From Oscillibacter valericigenes (GTDB lineage: Bacteria; Bacillota; Clostridia; Oscillospirales; Oscillospiraceae), in assembly GCF_021531315.1 (NCBI RefSeq), contig NZ_JAFBIQ010000012.1:1-64000 (forward strand): a stretch of 64,000 nt of DNA, written 5' to 3'. The notes under the pieces are model-generated. The model had not been told where the DNA came from. It was given only the letters and a program-made list of their open reading frames with translations, and did not search any database. A program made the translations under genes and the position numbers. Numbering within the stretch: position 1 is the first letter of the stretch; each line of letters starts with the position of its first letter. Below are positions 17,706 to 26,523 of the stretch, piece by piece.

Positions 17706-18856
17706 TTTGCCTTTGCCTCCTCTTCTGTCAGCTGGTCGGCTGCAAGCTGCAAGCCGGCCGCGCTCTTGGCCTTGCGCTTCTTCGCCTCATACATGACCAG
17801 CGCGATGGTGATGACCGCGTAGGACACGAACACGCGGAAGTATTCGCCGATCATCGAGTCGCCCGTGATGACCGTGCCGGTGCGCGGCGCTACGATGAAC
17901 ATGGTGTGGAACAAGATCACGCCGAGAAACACATTCTTGATGCTTGCCTTCTCCACGCTCGCGCCGCCGACGAGCAGTGCCGCGATGGAGAACATACCGA
18001 TCTGGGTGTGCGCGGTATAGGTGGGGAAGTTGCCGACATTTTGCAGATAGATGATCATGCCGAAGCCCGCGAACACGGTGGAGATCACCATGGAGATGAT
18101 GCGGGTGCGCTCGACATTGATGCCGGCGTCACGCGCGACTTCCATATCCTGACCGACCGCGCGCATATCCTGGCCGAGCTTGGTGCGGCGGAACCAGAGG
18201 ATAAAGAGGCAGGCGGCGGCGATGATGATGAGCGTCAGCACGGGGATCTTCACGCCGCCCACACTGACTGCCAGCAGGTTATCCAGGCTCTGGCGCATAT
18301 TCAGCAGGCTCACCGTGACGCGGATGCCGTAGCCGCGCGGGAGCTTGAGGGAATCGTGGATGATGGGAATGATGGGACCCATCATGAAGAGCACGATGAA
18401 CTGGTACACACCGTCCATGGCGAAGGAGATCATGTAGCTCGTGATCATCTCGCGGCCCTTGGCGCGGTTGAGCAGCTCGCCGATCATGATGCCCAGCAGG
18501 ATGGAGATGGGAATGGAGATGATCGCCGCAAGGATCAGCCCCGGGATGCCCCAGACCTGCCAGTCGGCGGCGAAGATCAGGCCGATCTCGCCGGCCATCG
18601 CGCCGAGCGTCATGCCGAAGTTCATGCCCATACCGGCCATAACGGGGATGAGCAGGCTCAGGATCAAAAAGGCGTTGCGCCCCAGACGGGTCATGCCCTC
18701 GTTGAGCAGATAGCTCCACGAGAGATCCGCGCGCGGGATGCAGTAAGCGCAGATCAGAACGAACATGATGGGCACGATGTTGTCGCTCAGGAACTTGCGC
18801 AGCGCGCGGCCCCATTCGGCACCGCCGCGAGGAAGGCTGTTGTTGATCTTTTTCAT
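17702..18856 (-). CDS. ABC transporter permease (sugar/nucleoside type), subunit 2
   Basis: 384 residues with about 9-10 hydrophobic segments. The GGASVEKASIKNVFLGVILFH segment is the branched-chain/ribose-type permease motif (BPD_transp_2 family). It pairs with the upstream permease as a heterodimer for the RbsA-like ATPase. The RBS is GGGAGG, and it lies 2 bp from the preceding stop. Confidence 0.88.
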   Translation of the reverse strand: MKKINNSLPRGGAEWGRALRKFLSDNIVPIMFVLICAYCIPRADLSWSYLLNEGMTRLGRNAFLILSLLIPVMAGMGMNFGMTLGAMAGEIGLIFAADWQVWGIPGLILAAIISIPISILLGIMIGELLNRAKGREMITSYMISFAMDGVYQFIVLFMMGPIIPIIHDSLKLPRGYGIRVTVSLLNMRQSLDNLLAVSVGGVKIPVLTLIIIAAACLFILWFRRTKLGQDMRAVGQDMEVARDAGINVERTRIISMVISTVFAGFGMIIYLQNVGNFPTYTAHTQIGMFSIAALLVGGASVEKASIKNVFLGVILFHTMFIVAPRTGTVITGDSMIGEYFRVFVSYAVITIALVMYEAKKRKAKSAAGLQLAADQLTEEEAKAK

Positions 18857-18858
18857 AC

Positions 18859-19941
18859 TTACTTCTTCCCTCCCATCTTACGGGTCAGCGCGTAGACGAT
18901 CATGCCGTTGGAGACGATGATACGAATGATCTCGCTGATGTCAAGGTGGATCAAGGAGTTGATGACCGTCGGCGTCATGGTGACAAGGCCCTGATAGAGG
19001 AGCGTGCCGATGATGACATTGGCGATGCTGGCCTTGTTGACGCTCGCGCCGCCGATGAGGATGGCGGCGACTGCCGGGAAGGCCATCTTGAGCGGGGCGG
19101 TGTAGATCTGGATGAAGCCGAAGCCCTGCTCATAGACGAGGATGCCGACCGCGCCCAGCCAGGTGGAGAGGATGACGGAAATGAGACGCATCTTGTCGAT
19201 GCTGACGCCCGCAGCCTTGGCAAAGGCGGGGTTGGAGCCGACAGCGGTCATCGCGGTGCCGGTCTTGGTGTGCAGGAACGCCCACATCAGGAAGGCGAGG
19301 ACCGCGAAGAAGAGCAGGCTGCCGGTCGGAATGACCAGGTTGATGCCGATCGGGTTGAGGTCGATGGAGAGAATGTCCGCCAGTACCCGGTCGTAGAAGC
19401 CCTCCAGGGAGATGGTGGTACGAAGGCCCGAGCCGGAGAAGCCCCACACCATCTCGGGCTTCTTGTACGGCAGCAGCAGCCACATCATGCACATGAACGA
19501 AACGGAGGAGAATCCGACATAGGTCGCGACCATCATCTCGCCGCCCTTGATCTTGTTGAGCATCCAGCCGTAGCCGATGCCGAGCAGCAGCGCGAAGGGC
19601 GTTGCGATGACGATGGCCATGACAAAGCTCATCGCACCTGTGTAGCCAAGCTCGATGGCGATCGTGGCACCGAGCAGGCCGGAGATGATGCCCAGCGGCA
19701 GGCCGAAGTTCAGTCCGCAGCCGGAGTGGACCATCGGCACCATCGCAAGCACCATGACGGCATTCCAGCTGAAGCGGTTGATAACGTTGCTGATCTGCGT
19801 TGCGAAGTCCACGCCCGCGAACGGCACCAGCATAAACATCAGCAGCAGAAAGCCTGTGATGATCATGCGGGGGACGCCGTAGCTGTCGATCATGCTGCGA
19901 AGCCTGCTCTTGTCGGCAAGGCTGTTCGTTGTATTATCCAT
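18859..19941 (-). CDS. ABC transporter permease (sugar/nucleoside type), subunit 1
   Basis: 360 residues, about 9 hydrophobic segments, BPD_transp_2 family with LIGGASVNKASIANVIIGTLL near the C-terminus and GCGLNFGLPLGIISGLLGAT in the core. The start at 19941 follows AAGGAGGG, 11 bp after the ATPase stop. Likely carries the same unknown ligand as the DUF3798 binding protein of this operon. Confidence 0.88.
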   Translation of the reverse strand: MDNTTNSLADKSRLRSMIDSYGVPRMIITGFLLLMFMLVPFAGVDFATQISNVINRFSWNAVMVLAMVPMVHSGCGLNFGLPLGIISGLLGATIAIELGYTGAMSFVMAIVIATPFALLLGIGYGWMLNKIKGGEMMVATYVGFSSVSFMCMMWLLLPYKKPEMVWGFSGSGLRTTISLEGFYDRVLADILSIDLNPIGINLVIPTGSLLFFAVLAFLMWAFLHTKTGTAMTAVGSNPAFAKAAGVSIDKMRLISVILSTWLGAVGILVYEQGFGFIQIYTAPLKMAFPAVAAILIGGASVNKASIANVIIGTLLYQGLVTMTPTVINSLIHLDISEIIRIIVSNGMIVYALTRKMGGKK

Positions 19942-19952
19942 ATCTGCCCTCC

Positions 19953-21542
19953 TTACTTGACCTGGCTGACCATCAGCGTGCCGAATGCCTCGGAGGATTC
20001 GGTCGCCGGCAGGATACCGGCGATCCGGCCGCCCGAAACGATGGCGATGCGGTCGCAGGTGGTGCGCAGCTCCTCGAGCTCGGACGAGATCACCACGACG
20101 GTGATGCCGCTCTCGCGGTTGAACTTCTTGAGCGCGTCGAGCACAAGGGATTTCGCGCCGACGTCAATGCCGCGCGTCGGCTCGGAGACAAAGAGGAACT
20201 TCGGCTCGAGCGCGAACGCCTTGGCAAGGCAGACCTTCTGCTGGTTGCCGCCGGAAAGCTCTTTGGCCTTCTGCTTGGAGCTGGTGCACTTGATCTTCAG
20301 CTCGTCGATGTACTGCTCGGTCACGGCGTGAATGGCCTTTTCATCGCGCCACTTCACAAGGCCGCCGAAAAAGTTCTTGAGGAACTTGTTGTGGATCTGC
20401 ATGGCCGGGAAAGCGACGTTCCATTCCAGCGTTTCGTCGAGCAGCAGTCCCACGCCGCGGCGATCCTCCGACACGAAGGCGAGCTGCGCGTCAAGGCACT
20501 TGCGCGGCGCGTTGAGCGAAATGGGCTTGCCGTCGAACTCGACCGTGCCGCCGGCCTCATAGAGGCCCATGACGCCGTTCGGGATGCCGAGCTTGCCCTG
20601 GCCGGCGAGGCCGCCGATGCCGAGGATCTCGCCCTCGCGGATATCGAGGTCGACGTTGCGCACGATCTCGCCGGGCATATCCACCCACAGCTTGCGGATC
20701 GACATGATGATCCTTGCGTCAGAGTGGTCCACGACATCCTGCGCCGCGGAAAGGTTGACGCTGCGGCCGACCATCCACTTCGTGATGTCGGCGGTGTCGG
20801 TCTCGCCCGCGGGCGTATCCTTGACCACATAGCCGTCGCGCATGATGACGACCTTGTCGCACACCTCCATAATTTCCTGAAGGCGGTGCGTGATGAAAAT
20901 GACGGCAATGCCGCGCGAGGCCATGCCGCGGATGGACTCCAGCAGCGCCGCAGCTTCCTTCTCCGTCAGAACGGCGGTCGGCTCGTCGAGGATCAGCAGC
21001 TTGAGCTGGTCCTTGCTCAGCTCGCGCGCGATCTCGGTGAACTGCTTGTGGCCGACCGGCATATCGCTGATGAGCATATTCGCGTCGATGTGGACGCCCA
21101 TCTTCTCGATGGCTTCTGCCGAGCGCTTGTCCATTTCCTTATAATCGAGTGTGTTCAAGCGGCTGCCGAACACCTCGGAGATGACTGTTTTCTTCTGGGG
21201 CTCACGATTGAGCAAAATATTCTCCGTCGCCGTAAAGCCGGGGATCAGAGAAAACTCCTGATGCACCATGCCGATGCCGGCCTCAAGCGCGTCAAAGGGC
21301 GTGTTGAAGGTGACTTTTTCACCGTTGATGAGGACGTCGCCGCTGTACCCTCCGGTCTCGCGGATCACATCCATGCCGAAGAGGATCTTCATCAGCGTGC
21401 TTTTGCCCGCGCCGTTTTCACCGACAAGACCGAGCACCTCGCCCGCTTTGAGCGTAAAATTGATGTCGGTCAGGACCTGATTGCCGAAGAAGTCCTTTTT
21501 GATGCTGCGCATCTCCAACAGAGGAGCATTGTTGTTTTCCAT
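19953..21542 (-). CDS. ABC transporter ATPase with two nucleotide-binding domains (RbsA/YufO-like)
   Basis: 529 residues. Domain 1 has Walker A GENGAGKST, signature-like KQFTEIARELSKDQ, and Walker B LLILDEPTAVLT. Domain 2 has a degenerate P-loop (GGLAGQGKLG) but a good signature (ELSGGNQQKVCLAKAF) and Walker B FLFVSEPTRGIDVG. One intact and one degenerate site is normal for this family. It drives the two adjacent permeases. A hairpin between this gene and the binding-protein gene probably lowers its expression relative to the binding protein. Confidence 0.9.
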   Translation of the reverse strand: MENNNAPLLEMRSIKKDFFGNQVLTDINFTLKAGEVLGLVGENGAGKSTLMKILFGMDVIRETGGYSGDVLINGEKVTFNTPFDALEAGIGMVHQEFSLIPGFTATENILLNREPQKKTVISEVFGSRLNTLDYKEMDKRSAEAIEKMGVHIDANMLISDMPVGHKQFTEIARELSKDQLKLLILDEPTAVLTEKEAAALLESIRGMASRGIAVIFITHRLQEIMEVCDKVVIMRDGYVVKDTPAGETDTADITKWMVGRSVNLSAAQDVVDHSDARIIMSIRKLWVDMPGEIVRNVDLDIREGEILGIGGLAGQGKLGIPNGVMGLYEAGGTVEFDGKPISLNAPRKCLDAQLAFVSEDRRGVGLLLDETLEWNVAFPAMQIHNKFLKNFFGGLVKWRDEKAIHAVTEQYIDELKIKCTSSKQKAKELSGGNQQKVCLAKAFALEPKFLFVSEPTRGIDVGAKSLVLDALKKFNRESGITVVVISSELEELRTTCDRIAIVSGGRIAGILPATESSEAFGTLMVSQVK

Positions 21543-21565
21543 AAGCTATACCCTACCTAAAGAAG

Positions 21566-21598
21566 CAGGGGGGAGGAATTTCCTCCCCCCTGTTTTTT
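21566..21598. terminator. Intergenic hairpin between binding protein and ATPase genes
   Basis: A 13-bp stem (21566-21578 / 21580-21592), G-rich then C-rich, with T6 on the plus strand and only a weak T-rich tract (GCTTCTTT) on the minus transcript. It is placed to act as a partial terminator or 3' stabiliser, leaving more binding-protein message than ATPase/permease message. Confidence 0.65.
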
Positions 21599-21622
21599 GA
21601 TTATCGCACGAGAAAATGCAGC

Positions 21623-22852
21623 TTACTTAACAGTGAAGTACATTTCGGGGACCTCGATCTCGGTGGCGTGCATATACCAGCCCGGATCGCCCATGATGTA
21701 GGTATCCTGATAGACCAGGAAGGTGTTGTCGGCCTTGACGCCGGTGGTGGCGTTGGTGTAGTTGGAGCCGTTCCAGGAGGCATCGGGGGAGAACTGGTGA
21801 TAGGCCTTGGCGATATCGTCGATGTCGGCAAGCTCGCTCTCGCCCTTGATGACATTCAGAGCGTGCTGGGCAAGGCCGGCGGAGGTGACATAACCATAGG
21901 AGTAAGCCCAGGTGCCGAAGCGGCCCGCGCCGCCCTTTTCGCAGATAGCCTTCTCGACCTTGGCGAGGATCTTCTGGAAGTCGCCGGCCTCAGCGGTCAG
22001 GTCGATGCCCAGTGCGCCGGGATAGCCCATCAGCGGGGAGGGCAGGTCGGCCTCGATGAAGTAGCCGCCGTACTCGAGCAGCTGCTTGAGCAGGGGCTCG
22101 GTGTGCGCGTCGTTGGTGCAGAAGTAAGCAGCCTTCTCGCCGTACTTGTTCACCCACTCGGGAACCTTTTCGAGGATGTAAGCCTGCGCACCGGCAACAC
22201 CGACATCAGAGGTGGGGTCGGGAGCGGTCTCCATCTCAAACTTCAGACCAAACTCCTCGCAGGCTGCCTTCATGACCGCGATACGGCGGCTCATGGTCTC
22301 GTAAGCGAGGTGGCGCGGGAAGGAGACGTGAACGAAGGTGTCGCAGCCCAGCTCGTGAGCGGTGCGGATGATGAGGTAGCCGCGGGCAACAAAGTCGTTG
22401 TTGCACACGAGGTCGGCGGCGGAGCCGATCTCGGGCAGATCCTCATGCGCCTCGCCGGCGATGCAGAGGATGTCGGGGCGGCTCTCCTTGATCTTACGGA
22501 ACGCCTCGGTCGTGCCGGGGACGGACTGGTTGACAATGATCGCCTTCATATCGGGGTCGTCGGACAGATTGACAATGCACTGGATGGTGGTCTCCAGCTC
22601 TTCGGTGAAGTTATCGGGATAGGTCACGAGGGTGACATTCTCCTCGCCGTAGAGCTGCTGGAATGCCTCGGCGCCGCGGCGGTCGTCCTCAGACTGAGAA
22701 ACGGAGCCGGTCACGATACCGATGTGGATGGTCTCCTCCTGCTTGTCAGGAGTGTCGGGGTTGTCGGGGGTGTCTGGGGTCTTCTTGTCGCCGCAGGCCA
22801 CGAGCGAAAGCACCATGACCATAGCCAGCAGGATACTCAGGAATCTTTTCAT
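21623..22852 (-). CDS. DUF3798 lipoprotein, periplasmic-binding-protein-like
   Basis: 409 residues. Lipoprotein signal peptide with lipobox VACG (Cys about residue 21), a Thr/Pro/Asp linker, then a type-1 binding-protein-like domain starting IHIGIVTGSVSQSEDDRRGAE. It matches the DUF3798 family as I know it; the ligand of that family is not established. First gene of the ABC operon, with GGAGG ahead of the ATG and a near-consensus promoter 50 bp upstream. Confidence 0.8.
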   Translation of the reverse strand: MKRFLSILLAMVMVLSLVACGDKKTPDTPDNPDTPDKQEETIHIGIVTGSVSQSEDDRRGAEAFQQLYGEENVTLVTYPDNFTEELETTIQCIVNLSDDPDMKAIIVNQSVPGTTEAFRKIKESRPDILCIAGEAHEDLPEIGSAADLVCNNDFVARGYLIIRTAHELGCDTFVHVSFPRHLAYETMSRRIAVMKAACEEFGLKFEMETAPDPTSDVGVAGAQAYILEKVPEWVNKYGEKAAYFCTNDAHTEPLLKQLLEYGGYFIEADLPSPLMGYPGALGIDLTAEAGDFQKILAKVEKAICEKGGAGRFGTWAYSYGYVTSAGLAQHALNVIKGESELADIDDIAKAYHQFSPDASWNGSNYTNATTGVKADNTFLVYQDTYIMGDPGWYMHATEIEVPEMYFTVK

Positions 22853-22901
22853 ACTGAACCTCCAATTTTATTTTCTGCAAGAGTATCGCAGGTGTCTCTT
22901 T

Positions 22902-22930
22902 ACTATATACAAAGTTTTTCCTCTTGTCAA
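22902..22930 (-). promoter_or_regulatory. Sigma-A promoter of the DUF3798 ABC operon
   Basis: Minus strand TTGACA (22925-22930), 17-bp spacer, TATAGT (22902-22907). AT-rich surroundings. This accounts for the 22853-23009 gap. Confidence 0.85.
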
Positions 22931-23009
22931 TGTCAGACCGCAAAATAAAATAATATGATTGTCCCATGCCGCGGAAACTTTGCCGAAGGCCATGTTCGCC
23001 GCAGGGCGT

Positions 23010-23040
23010 AAAAAAAGCAGGGCGCCCGGGGGCGTCCTGC
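23010..23040 (-). terminator. Intrinsic terminator downstream of the small membrane protein
   Basis: A 10-bp stem (23017-23026 / 23031-23040), one mismatch, followed on the minus strand by T7. Confidence 0.85.
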
Positions 23041-23060
23041 CAAGGAGGAGAGCAGTCTTC

Positions 23061-23333
23061 TCAGATCAGTGCGGTCAAAAGCCAGATGAGCGCGATGGCG
23101 AGCGCGCCCGCCGCGCCCCAGAATACGGGCGGGGCGCGGTGCAGCAGCGGCCTGCGTACACTGTGGCTGCGCGTATAGCTGCGCGCGACGCGGCAGGCCT
23201 CGTCCACGAGCTGCTGCGCCGTCACGCCGTCCTTGCTCAGTGCATCGTTGCGCACGATGAAGATCGCCTGTTCAAACAAATTGGTATCCGGTGATTCCAC
23301 AACGATCACCCGCCGGGAGGTCCCTCTGACCAT
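23061..23333 (-). CDS. Small protein with C-terminal membrane anchor
   Basis: 90 residues, start at 23333 behind AAGGAG. The N-terminal half is soluble, with a VVESPDTNLFEQAIFIV stretch; a basic linker (SYTRSHSVRRP) follows, then one hydrophobic segment (FWGAAGALAIALIWLLTAL) at the very C-terminus. I recognise no function. It follows spoIIE on the same strand and is followed by a terminator, so it may share the spoIIE transcript. Confidence 0.7.
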   Translation of the reverse strand: MVRGTSRRVIVVESPDTNLFEQAIFIVRNDALSKDGVTAQQLVDEACRVARSYTRSHSVRRPLLHRAPPVFWGAAGALAIALIWLLTALI

Positions 23334-23395
23334 GGCGCATCACTCCTTGTCCCCCATAATTTTGACAAGGAAAGTATTCCCCCGCGCGCCGCCGC

Positions 23396-25456
23396 TTATA
23401 CCTCCGCTGCGCCGCCCTCCTTCTCCCGATAGAGCGCCAGCACCGCGCAGTCATCGTCGCCGCCGCGCCGCTCGCGGCTCGCGGCAAGAACGGCCGAGGC
23501 AAGCGCCTGCGGGTCCTCTCCCGAAAACTTTTCCAGCAGCGCAATGAGCCAGCCGTCGTCGGTCGAGTCCGCAACGCCGTCGCTGAGCATGACGAAGAAG
23601 GAGCCTTTTTCCAGCGTGAAGCGTGTGGTCTCGGGCTGCGTATCGGCACCTTGCAGCCCCGCCGGCAGACAGGAGCAGGTGATGCGCCGCACGCGGGCGC
23701 CGCGCTTAACATAGGACGGCGCCGCGCCGTATTTGTAGACCTCCGCCGTGCCGTCTCGCAGGGAGAGCGCCAAAAGGTCGATGGTCGTGAAGCTCTCGGA
23801 CACCTCGGCGCGCAGCGTCAGGGCGCTGTTGAGGGTCTTGAGCGCGCCGGAGGTCTCAACACCCGCGCGCAGAAAGCGCTCCAACAGCCGTACCGCCAGC
23901 GCCGACTCGCGCCGCGCCGCCTCCCCACAGCCCATGCCGTCGGAGAGCAGCAGGCAGAGCCGTCCGTCCGCGGTCTCAAAGTGCGTCACGCTGTCGCCGC
24001 TGACCTGCTCCCCTTCCTTGGGGCGCAGCGCCGCGCCGACGCGATAGGTCAGCAGCGTCTCCGCCGCGGCGGGCCTTGCCTCCAGCGCTTCCGCCGCACC
24101 GCTCAAAAGCTCGGAGAGCTGGGCATACTGCCCCGCCGCCTGCGCGCGCGTGTCGGCGAGCCGCCCGCGATACTGGCGGCGCAGCAAAAAGGCGCTCAGC
24201 TCACTGTTCACCGCCGACAGAAAGCTCGGAAAGCGGATGCAGCGGTCGGTAAAATAGGAGGGAAAGTCCCCGCCGCGTCCGCGTCCCTGCGCGAGCAGCG
24301 CGGCGGTGGCGTCGTTGAGGGCGTTGTAGGTCTTGGCGTAGTCGCGCTCCCAGCAGATCGTGCGCAGCGAGCAGCCGCGGCACACGCGCTCCGCCGCGCG
24401 GTCGAAGATCATCGCGGGGTTTTCATCCTCCTCCTTCGGTGTGCGCATGAGGCTGTCGTACAGCTCGCGCAGCGCGAGCGCAGTCGCGCACAAGCGCCTG
24501 CGGGCAGTCGAGCATTCCGCCTCGTCTGTCTCCGCATCGGAGCGCTCCTCCGGCTTTTCTGCCGCGAGCCGCTTCCCGCCGAACAGCCGGCTCGGCAGCA
24601 GCAGAAACAAAAGCGTCGCACACAGCCCCTCATAGAGCAGGATCAGCCCCCGCTCCGCCTCCAGCGGCAGCGAGAGCAGGATGAGCGGCACGCACCACAG
24701 CAGTGCCGCGCCCACGCGCCGTGCGCGGCGCTCGCGCCCCATCGCAAGCGCGCCGAAGCCGTAGACCGCCGCATGGAGAAAGCTTCCCGGCTGCGCGGTC
24801 AGATCCATCGCAAGGCCGATGCCGAGCGCCGCCGCCAGCGCCGTCCCCGCGTTGCGGTCATAGGCGAGCAGCATCACGAGCAGCATGGCCGCGATGCGCC
24901 CCGGCGCGAAGCCGTTTTCCAGCTGCAGCGTAGAGGCAGCCGTCAGCACGCCCGTGATGAGCACCAGCAGCGCGGTCTGGCGCTGCTCCTCATCCGCCGC
25001 GCCCCCGGCAAGGGCCACACGGCCGCAGAGTGCCGTGAGTACCGCGAGCACGATGCTCAAAAGGCACAGCGCCGCCTCGTCCGGGCCGGACTGGAGCAGA
25101 TATACGAACTCCACCGCAAGGTACATCAGCACCGTCATCACCGGCAGGAAATATCGGCTGCGATACCACTTTGTTTCGCAAAAAGCGTTATTCGCCGTGT
25201 AGAGCAGCACCGCCACGGCCAGCGCGCGCAGCGCGTGGGAAAAGTCGAGAAACACCAGCGCACCGGCAATGCCGCCGAGCAGCGCGGCAAGGCCGCGTTT
25301 CCCGCTGCCCGCCGCGGCGACCAGCCCGAGGGCAAAGGGCGCGTAGCCGCCGAACAGCCGCGCGCCGCACAGCACGGCAGTCAGCAGAAAGCAGACGGCG
25401 CAGGGCGCCAGCGGCTCCCAGCGCTCTAATTTTACGGCAAGCTCTCCTCGCTTCAA
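23396..25456 (-). CDS. spoIIE: Stage II sporulation protein E (PP2C phosphatase)
   Basis: SpoIIE dephosphorylates SpoIIAA to activate sigma-F in the forespore and localises to the asymmetric septum. The N-terminal third is about ten hydrophobic segments; the middle is a Cys-containing regulatory region; the C-terminal PP2C domain shows LLLSDGMGCGEAARRES, TTIDLLALSL, VMLSDGVADS and GGDDDCAVL metal-binding motifs. I prefer the TTG start at 25456, spaced 7 nt from GGGAGGTGG, because the ATG at 25489 has no ribosome site and overlaps a TACAAT -10-like element. At 686 residues it is shorter than the Bacillus protein (about 827). Confidence 0.92.
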   Translation of the reverse strand: MKRGELAVKLERWEPLAPCAVCFLLTAVLCGARLFGGYAPFALGLVAAAGSGKRGLAALLGGIAGALVFLDFSHALRALAVAVLLYTANNAFCETKWYRSRYFLPVMTVLMYLAVEFVYLLQSGPDEAALCLLSIVLAVLTALCGRVALAGGAADEEQRQTALLVLITGVLTAASTLQLENGFAPGRIAAMLLVMLLAYDRNAGTALAAALGIGLAMDLTAQPGSFLHAAVYGFGALAMGRERRARRVGAALLWCVPLILLSLPLEAERGLILLYEGLCATLLFLLLPSRLFGGKRLAAEKPEERSDAETDEAECSTARRRLCATALALRELYDSLMRTPKEEDENPAMIFDRAAERVCRGCSLRTICWERDYAKTYNALNDATAALLAQGRGRGGDFPSYFTDRCIRFPSFLSAVNSELSAFLLRRQYRGRLADTRAQAAGQYAQLSELLSGAAEALEARPAAAETLLTYRVGAALRPKEGEQVSGDSVTHFETADGRLCLLLSDGMGCGEAARRESALAVRLLERFLRAGVETSGALKTLNSALTLRAEVSESFTTIDLLALSLRDGTAEVYKYGAAPSYVKRGARVRRITCSCLPAGLQGADTQPETTRFTLEKGSFFVMLSDGVADSTDDGWLIALLEKFSGEDPQALASAVLAASRERRGGDDDCAVLALYREKEGGAAEV

Positions 25457-25534
25457 GGCTTGTCCACCTCCCGTGTCGTTTTTTCTCATTGTAGCCGAGG
25501 GCAGACAAAAAGCGCGTCGGAAAAGCGCCGCGGG

Positions 25535-25568
25535 ATAAGAAAAAAGAACGGATCTTCTCCGTTCTTTT
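25535..25568 (-). terminator. Terminator of the rimP-ribF operon
   Basis: An 8-bp stem (25544-25551 / 25559-25566, AAGAACGG) followed on the minus strand by TTTTTTCTT. Confidence 0.85.
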
Positions 25569-25609
25569 ATGCTTCGTTTTTCCCGATGCTATTCATCGGT
25601 TTTTTCGTT

Positions 25610-26512
25610 CTATTTCGGCAGAGAAACGATCTCCGCCGCCTCGCGGGCGTTGCGCGCGATCTCGTCGTGCAGCTCCTGCGTGGAGGAAAACCTTTTCTCG
25701 GGCCGCAGATAGGCGCAGAAATCGAGCCGCAGCTCCTGTCCATAGAGGTCGCCGTCGAAGTCCGCGAGATAGGTCTCCACCGTCACGCGGTTCGCGTCGC
25801 TGACCGTCGGGCGTACGCCGACATTCGTCACGCCGACACGCTGCGTGCCGTCTGGCAGGTACGCCCGCGTGGCGTACACACCGCGCTTCGGAACGATGAT
25901 GTGCGGCTCCGGCACAAGGTTCGCCGTCGGAAAGAGGTGCTTTTTGCCGATGCCCTCACCGTGGCGGACCGTACCGCTCATGCGGTGCGGATGGCCGAGA
26001 AAGCGCGCGGCGCGCTCCACCTCCCCCGCCTCGACGAGCGAGCGGATGTAGGTCGAGCTGACGGTCACGCCGTCGAGCTCCACCTTGGGGATGATGTCGC
26101 AGCCGAGGCCGAGGGCGCGGCACTTCTCGCGCAGCTTGCTTGGGTCGCCCTCGTTCTTGTGTCCGAAGCGGAAGTCGTGTCCCGCGACAAGGTGCACGGC
26201 GTGGTATTTCTTCACCAGCAGCTCGGTGATGAAGTCCTCCCACGGCATGGTCATCATCGCGCGGTCGAAGGGCTCGACGAACACCGTGTCGATGCCGTAG
26301 CATTCGCGGATGATGGCCGCGCGCTCGTCCGCGCTTGTGAGCAGCGGCACGGGAATACCGGTGACAAACTCCTTCGGCGAGCGGTCAAAGGTAAAGGCCG
26401 CGGGCGTTACGCCCCGCTCGTGGGCGCGCTCCGCCGTTTTTTTCAGCAGCGCGCCGTGGCCCAGATGCACCCCGTCGAAAAAGCCGAGGGCGATAACAGT
26501 TGCTTTATTCAT
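25610..26512 (-). CDS. ribF: Bifunctional riboflavin kinase / FAD synthetase
   Basis: 300 residues from the ATG at 26512 behind GAGGAAA. N-terminal nucleotidyl-transferase: ALGFFDGVHLGHGALL and the SSTYIRSLVEAGEVERAARFLGHP segment. C-terminal flavokinase: KKHLFPTANL (the PTAN motif) and VETYLADFDGDLYG (catalytic Glu). Makes FMN and FAD from riboflavin. Last gene of the translation operon, 11 bp after truB. Confidence 0.95.
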   Translation of the reverse strand: MNKATVIALGFFDGVHLGHGALLKKTAERAHERGVTPAAFTFDRSPKEFVTGIPVPLLTSADERAAIIRECYGIDTVFVEPFDRAMMTMPWEDFITELLVKKYHAVHLVAGHDFRFGHKNEGDPSKLREKCRALGLGCDIIPKVELDGVTVSSTYIRSLVEAGEVERAARFLGHPHRMSGTVRHGEGIGKKHLFPTANLVPEPHIIVPKRGVYATRAYLPDGTQRVGVTNVGVRPTVSDANRVTVETYLADFDGDLYGQELRLDFCAYLRPEKRFSSTQELHDEIARNAREAAEIVSLPK

Positions 26513-26523
26513 GGTCTGTTTCC

